In this document: piece after piece, positions 6,098-9,121 of the stretch
Position numbering within the stretch: position 1 is the first letter of the stretch
Layout: the number at the start of each line of letters is the position of its first letter
Source: Pseudomonadota bacterium
GTDB lineage: Bacteria > Pseudomonadota > Gammaproteobacteria > Burkholderiales > Burkholderiaceae_D
Assembly: GCA_023392035.1 (NCBI GenBank)
Contig: JAEVZY010000223.1
Span: 1-9,121 of the forward strand
Length of the DNA stretch: 9,121 bases
Reading direction: 5' to 3'
Notes under the pieces: generated by a model
Seen by the model: only the letters and a program-made list of their open reading frames with translations
What the model was told of the DNA's origin: nothing
The model's database searches: none
Program-made: the position numbers and the translations under genes

Positions 6098-6126
6098 AGC
6101 TTAGGGCAGGCTACAAGCGAATTCAA
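6098..6126 (-). promoter_or_regulatory. Candidate sigma-70 promoter for the riboswitch/TerC-Usp transcript
   Basis: TTGAAT (6126-6121) and TAAGCT (6103-6098) are separated by 17 bp on the minus strand, giving a start near 6091. The -35 box is fair (4/6) and the -10 box weak (3/6). An imperfect dyad, CTTGCAGC (6093-6100) with GCTACAAG (6110-6117) on the plus strand, overlaps the -10 region and could be an operator or a leftover terminator stem of rmuC. Confidence 0.35.
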
Positions 6127-6138
6127 TCAGGCTTTTTC

Positions 6139-7602
6139 TCAAGCCAGCTTCGCATCGTCCTCATCGGCGCCGTCCACCGCGGGCAGCATGTCGCCCAGGA
6201 GGCGGGTCGCATCGTCGGTCGGCAAGGCTTCCACGGTCTTGAGCTTGCGCGCCATCTGGCGGCTGCGGGTTTCGGCCTGCTCGATATTGCGGGCGGCGCG
6301 CTCCAGGGTTTCGCGGGTCTTGGACAACACATCGCCGAACTTGGCGAACTCGGTCTTGACTGCGCCCAGCACTTGCCACACCTCGGAAGAACGTTTCTCC
6401 AATGCCAGCGTGCGAAAGCCCATCTGCAGGCTGTTGAGCAAGGCGGAAAGGGTGGACGGTCCGGCAATCACCACCCGATGCGCGCGTTGCAGATCGTCAG
6501 CCAGGCCAGGCCGGCGCATGACTTCCGCATATAAACCTTCCGTCGGTAAAAACAGAATGGCGAAGTCGGTGGTCAGCGGCGGCGAAAGATATTTTTCGGC
6601 GATGGTCTTGGCTTCATTGCGCACTGCGCGTTCCAGTTCGCGTCCGAACACGCTCACGCCTTCGCTGTCGGCCCGCTCGGCCGCTTCCACCAGGCGCTCG
6701 TATTGCTCCTTGGGGAACTTGGCATCGATCGGCATCCACACCGGCCGTCCGCCCTCTTCCTGGCCCGGCAGGCGGATCGCAAATTCAACCCTGGCATTGG
6801 AGCCGGGAATCGTCTCCACATTGGCGGCGTATTGCTCGGCCGTGAGCAATTGTTCCAGCAGCATCGCCAATTGCACTTCGCCCCAGGTGCCGCGGGTCTT
6901 GACGTTGGTCAGCACCCGTTTCAGGTCGCCCACGCCAATGGCCAGCTGCTGCATTTCGCCCAGGCCCTGGTGCACTTTTTCCAGGCGGTCGGAGACCAGC
7001 TTGAAGGATTCGCCCAGGCGTTTTTCCAGCGAATCGTGCAGCTTTTCATCCACCGTCTTGCGCATCTCTTCCAGTCGCAAGCCATTGTCGGCTTGCAGCT
7101 CACGCATCTTTTCTTCCAGCGTGGCGCGCACCTCGGCCATGCGGCGGGCATTGGATTCGCTCAGCTCCGCCAGGTTTTTCGCCAGGGTGTCGGCAAAGCG
7201 CTTGAGCGACAGCCCCTGCTCTTCGCGTGCCTGGCGCACTTCATTGGCCAGCAATTGGCGCATGGCTTCCATCTGCTGGGTGTTGGATTCGGCCAGGCGG
7301 GTCAGTTGCTGTGAGAAGGAATCAATCTGGTTGTTTTGCACCGTGGCCACGCTGGTCATTTGCGCGGCCAGGGTCTGCTGGAACTGGGCCAGGGTGGAAC
7401 CGACTTCCTGGCGCAGCGATTGGCTGGCGCCCTGCATCTCGGCGCGCAATTCGCGTTCGCTGCGCTCCTGGCCTTGCAGCACTTGCGCCAGGCCCTGCTC
7501 GCCTTGATCGCGCTTGGCCGATTTGAGGATCAGGGCTTGCAAGAGCAGCACCAGGACGATGCCGGCAAGTGCAAAGACGGCAAGCATTTCGGTGAAGTTC
7601 AT
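6139..7602 (-). CDS. rmuC: DNA recombination protein RmuC
   Basis: 487 residues, the usual RmuC length. An N-terminal membrane anchor (about 7-27, hydrophobic FALAGIVLVLLLQALIL) is followed by a long Gln/Glu/Arg-rich coiled coil (about 30-215). The RmuC domain (about 225-430) has the signatures TRGTWGEVQL (236-245), PIDAKFPKEQ (291-300) and DFAILFLPTEGLYAEV (346-361), and a short acidic tail follows. RmuC proteins carry a PD-(D/E)XK-like nuclease fold and limit inversions at short inverted repeats in E. coli; the exact reaction is unsettled. The start is the ATG at 7602, since it gives the complete membrane anchor; the ribosome site is weak (a GGGG run about 10 nt upstream). It begins 24 nt after the globin stop, so the two are probably one transcript. 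Confidence 0.95.
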   Translation of the reverse strand: MNFTEMLAVFALAGIVLVLLLQALILKSAKRDQGEQGLAQVLQGQERSERELRAEMQGASQSLRQEVGSTLAQFQQTLAAQMTSVATVQNNQIDSFSQQLTRLAESNTQQMEAMRQLLANEVRQAREEQGLSLKRFADTLAKNLAELSESNARRMAEVRATLEEKMRELQADNGLRLEEMRKTVDEKLHDSLEKRLGESFKLVSDRLEKVHQGLGEMQQLAIGVGDLKRVLTNVKTRGTWGEVQLAMLLEQLLTAEQYAANVETIPGSNARVEFAIRLPGQEEGGRPVWMPIDAKFPKEQYERLVEAAERADSEGVSVFGRELERAVRNEAKTIAEKYLSPPLTTDFAILFLPTEGLYAEVMRRPGLADDLQRAHRVVIAGPSTLSALLNSLQMGFRTLALEKRSSEVWQVLGAVKTEFAKFGDVLSKTRETLERAARNIEQAETRSRQMARKLKTVEALPTDDATRLLGDMLPAVDGADEDDAKLA

Positions 7603-7626
7603 GCGCGCCGGCCCCGGGTGAGAGGA

Positions 7627-8028
7627 TCAATCATTGGTGTTGCGCATCCAGTCCGCGGTCTGGAAGAAGGCCATCAGCAAACGCTTTTGCAGGTCTTCGT
7701 CATAGCCTTCATCGCGCATTGCCATGGCCATGCAGCGCAGCCACTGGTCGCGATCATGGGAGCGGATGGTGAAAGGCAGATGGCGAGCACGCAACATCGG
7801 GTGTCCGATTTTTTCGAAATAGACCGGCGGTCCGCCCATCCAGCCGGAAAGGAACCAGAACAGCTTGTCGCGCGAACCTTCCAGGGTGGTGGGATGCATG
7901 GCGCGCAAGTCGGCGAACTGCGGCTCAAGGTCCATCAAATCGTAGAAGCGATCGACCAGGGCGCGCAGGCGTTGCTCGCCACCGATCAATTCATAGGCCG
8001 TGATTTCTTGCGTTTCTTCAGTGCTCAT
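7627..8028 (-). CDS. Group II truncated hemoglobin (2/2 globin)
   Basis: 133-residue soluble heme protein of the bacterial truncated globin family, group II (TrHbO-like). Visible landmarks are Y29 (helix B10) in DRFYDLM, H45 (CD1 region) in RAMHP, the FLSGWMGGPPVYFEKIGHP segment (59-77), the proximal heme ligand H83 in LRARHLPF, and W96 (G8) in RDQWLRCM, which marks group II. Such globins bind O2, NO or peroxide and are linked to redox or nitrosative stress. A GTG at 8034 would add two residues, but the ATG at 8028 gives the usual MST-start. There is no Shine-Dalgarno before either. It is the first gene of a likely pair with rmuC and is divergent from the exopolysaccharide gene. Confidence 0.95.
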   Translation of the reverse strand: MSTEETQEITAYELIGGEQRLRALVDRFYDLMDLEPQFADLRAMHPTTLEGSRDKLFWFLSGWMGGPPVYFEKIGHPMLRARHLPFTIRSHDRDQWLRCMAMAMRDEGYDEDLQKRLLMAFFQTADWMRNTND

Positions 8029-8036
8029 GGGCACGC

Positions 8037-8064
8037 ATCATAACAGCGGAGCCTGCGCCGCCAA
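8037..8064 (-). promoter_or_regulatory. Candidate promoter for the globin gene, very close to the start codon
   Basis: On the minus strand TATGAT (8042-8037) matches the -10 consensus in 5 of 6 positions. A poor -35, TTGGCG (8064-8059), lies 16 bp upstream. The predicted start of transcription, about 8031, is only a few bases from the ATG at 8028, so the message would be leaderless or nearly so. Confidence 0.3.
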
Positions 8065-8186
8065 AGCATTGCGCCCCACGACGCCACATTCCGGCGCCAT
8101 ATTGGCTCGACCTGCAAAAAGCTCAATACCGGACAAGGTTCGAAGTCCTACATTCAGTCGGCATTCACTGTGCTTTCATCCTGTGG

Positions 8187-8218
8187 TCGGCTTGCATTTT
8201 TTGCGCTGCTTCAGCCGA
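8187..8218. repeat. Inverted repeat in the globin / exopolysaccharide intergenic region
   Basis: TCGGCT (8187-8192) and AGCCGA (8213-8218) face each other across 20 nt that include a T6 run. The gap between the divergent genes (8029-8314) otherwise shows only promoter-like sequence near its two ends; no small ORF or RNA gene was recognised. The repeat could be an operator or part of a leader. Confidence 0.25.
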
Positions 8219-8250
8219 TTGACGCCTCTCAATGGCCGCCTCGCTTTTCA

Positions 8251-8278
8251 TTTTCACAATGCTTTTAGTTATTAGAAT
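8251..8278 (+). promoter_or_regulatory. Candidate sigma-70 promoter for the exopolysaccharide gene
   Basis: TTTTCA (8251-8256) and TAGAAT (8273-8278; 5/6 match) are separated by 16 bp inside the most AT-rich stretch of the window. The predicted start is near 8285, giving a leader of about 30 nt that ends in a good ribosome site. Confidence 0.45.
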
Positions 8279-8314
8279 TACATACGTCAATCATTCCAGT
8301 TCGTGAGGATTCCA

Positions 8315-9121
8315 GTGCGAGACGCCATACACCGTTATTCCCCGCGCCTGGAAATCGCAATGCGAAGCCTGGACCTGGTCGGCCTGTGGGCCGCCGGCCA
8401 GCTAGCCGGATGGTTGAGCTTCCAGACGCCTCTTTCCGAAGTGCCGCCGGTGCACACCATCGTGCTGTATTTCAGCTGCGCGCTGGCGCTGATCCTGTTT
8501 TCCAATCTCGGCATGTACGGTTCCTGGCGCGGCCGTTCCATGTGGTCGATGTTCCTGCAGTGCGCGCTTTCCTGGGCGGCAGTGATGATGTGCGCGCTGC
8601 TGTTCTCTTTCCTGATCCATCATGTCGGCTCGCTGTCGCGGCTGTGGATGGTGCACTGGTACCTGGTGGGCACGCTTGCGCTGTTGCTGCCGCGCGCGCT
8701 GGTCTACACCGTGTTGCGACATCTGCGCGAGAAGGGACTCAACAGCAAGCGCGTGCTGATCGTTGGTTATGGCGCGGTCGGACATGAAATGCACAAGCGC
8801 GCCGAAACCCAAAGCTGGTATGGCTATGACGTCAAGGCGGTGTATCCGGCCGAAGGCGAAGAACAGGTTCCTGCCGGCGTGGACCGGGTCGACCAGCTCG
8901 GCGACCTGCTGGAAACCGTGCGCCGCCATCAGATACATGAGATCTGGATCACCCTGCCCCTGTCGGACCAGGAACGCATGCGTGAACTGCAGTTCGTGCT
9001 GCGCAACGCGCTGGTGGATATTCGCTGGGTGCCGGACATCCTGTCGATGCAGATCCTGTCCAACAAGATCATCTCCTTCCTTGGCATGCCGGCGCTGGAC
9101 CTGAACCAGCCGGTGGCGGCC
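8315..9121 (+). CDS. Undecaprenyl-phosphate sugar phosphotransferase (polyprenol glycosylphosphotransferase), N-terminal part
   Basis: The frame runs off the end of the window after 269 codons. The start chosen is GTG 8315, with TGAGGA at 8304-8309 (GAGG 6 nt upstream). An in-frame stop at 8273-8275 excludes longer versions beyond a GTG at 8303; ATG 8360 is an alternative. The N-terminal ~140 residues hold about four hydrophobic segments. A Rossmann-like domain follows, with RVLIVGYGAVGHEM (147-160) and HEIWITLPLSDQERM, up to FLGMPALDLNQP at the end. This is the layout of the WcaJ/EPS sugar transferase family, which loads the first sugar phosphate (often glucose) on undecaprenyl phosphate at the inner membrane to begin exopolysaccharide synthesis. 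The catalytic C-terminal domain lies outside, so the sugar cannot be judged. It probably opens a polysaccharide gene cluster. Confidence 0.85.
   Translation, partial: MRDAIHRYSPRLEIAMRSLDLVGLWAAGQLAGWLSFQTPLSEVPPVHTIVLYFSCALALILFSNLGMYGSWRGRSMWSMFLQCALSWAAVMMCALLFSFLIHHVGSLSRLWMVHWYLVGTLALLLPRALVYTVLRHLREKGLNSKRVLIVGYGAVGHEMHKRAETQSWYGYDVKAVYPAEGEEQVPAGVDRVDQLGDLLETVRRHQIHEIWITLPLSDQERMRELQFVLRNALVDIRWVPDILSMQILSNKIISFLGMPALDLNQPVAA

Noticed and set aside
6188..7507. Plus-strand open frame of 439 codons opposite rmuC
   Set aside because: It is Ser/Arg/Cys-rich nonsense typical of an antisense frame; RmuC on the minus strand has all family signatures.
8763..9104. Plus-strand frame of 113 codons at the right end
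   Set aside because: It is a shifted reading of the sugar phosphotransferase gene, which has a better start, ribosome site and recognisable domains in its own frame.
1..9121. Mobile elements, CRISPR, tRNA or rRNA, toxin-antitoxin or defence genes
   Set aside because: Looked for on both strands; no transposase motifs, long terminal repeats, regular spaced repeats, or tRNA-like folds were recognised.

Overview
The window looks like chromosomal DNA of a GC-rich betaproteobacterium (order Burkholderiales, probably Oxalobacteraceae close to Herbaspirillum). This rests on the strong G/C third-position bias, an RNase E tail ending in a QVETR-type C-terminus, MoaA/MoeA of the betaproteobacterial type and a Usp tail of the Burkholderiales type. 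Genus and species are inference; no rRNA or other marker is present.

Layout. Plus strand, 1-4422: the 3' end of rne (RNase E) with an intrinsic terminator, then chrA (chromate efflux), then moaA and moeA (molybdenum cofactor synthesis; no mobA between them). Minus strand, 8028-4476, read right to left: a group II truncated hemoglobin, rmuC, a 265-nt leader, and a TerC-type membrane protein fused to a universal stress protein (Usp) domain. moeA and the TerC-Usp gene converge on a hairpin. Plus strand, 8315 to the end: the first 269 codons of an undecaprenyl-phosphate sugar phosphotransferase that initiates exopolysaccharide synthesis, divergent from the globin gene. No mobile element, tRNA, rRNA or CRISPR array was seen.

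The centre of interest is the leader of the TerC-Usp gene (minus strand, about 6092-5874). It carries the signature of a yybP-ykoY manganese riboswitch: a GGGGAGUAGC-type 5' element and the 3' element GCAAGACCUUU. The 3' arm of the aptamer's closing stem is also the 5' arm of a perfect 10-bp terminator hairpin followed by eight U. The expected logic is that Mn2+ stabilises the aptamer, prevents the terminator and switches the gene on. The gene encodes a YjbE/YkoY-type TerC protein (probable Mn2+ export or metalation role) joined through an Ala-rich linker to a Usp domain. An internal Shine-Dalgarno and an ATGATG lie exactly at the domain boundary, so a free Usp of 169 residues may also be made. 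The Usp nucleotide-binding loop has lost two of its glycines.

How the genes work together: moaA and moeA act in one pathway; the globin and rmuC are probably co-transcribed but have no known shared function; chrA and the TerC-Usp gene are separate metal or oxyanion transport functions. Functions are assigned from recognised motifs and remain unconfirmed by any database search.
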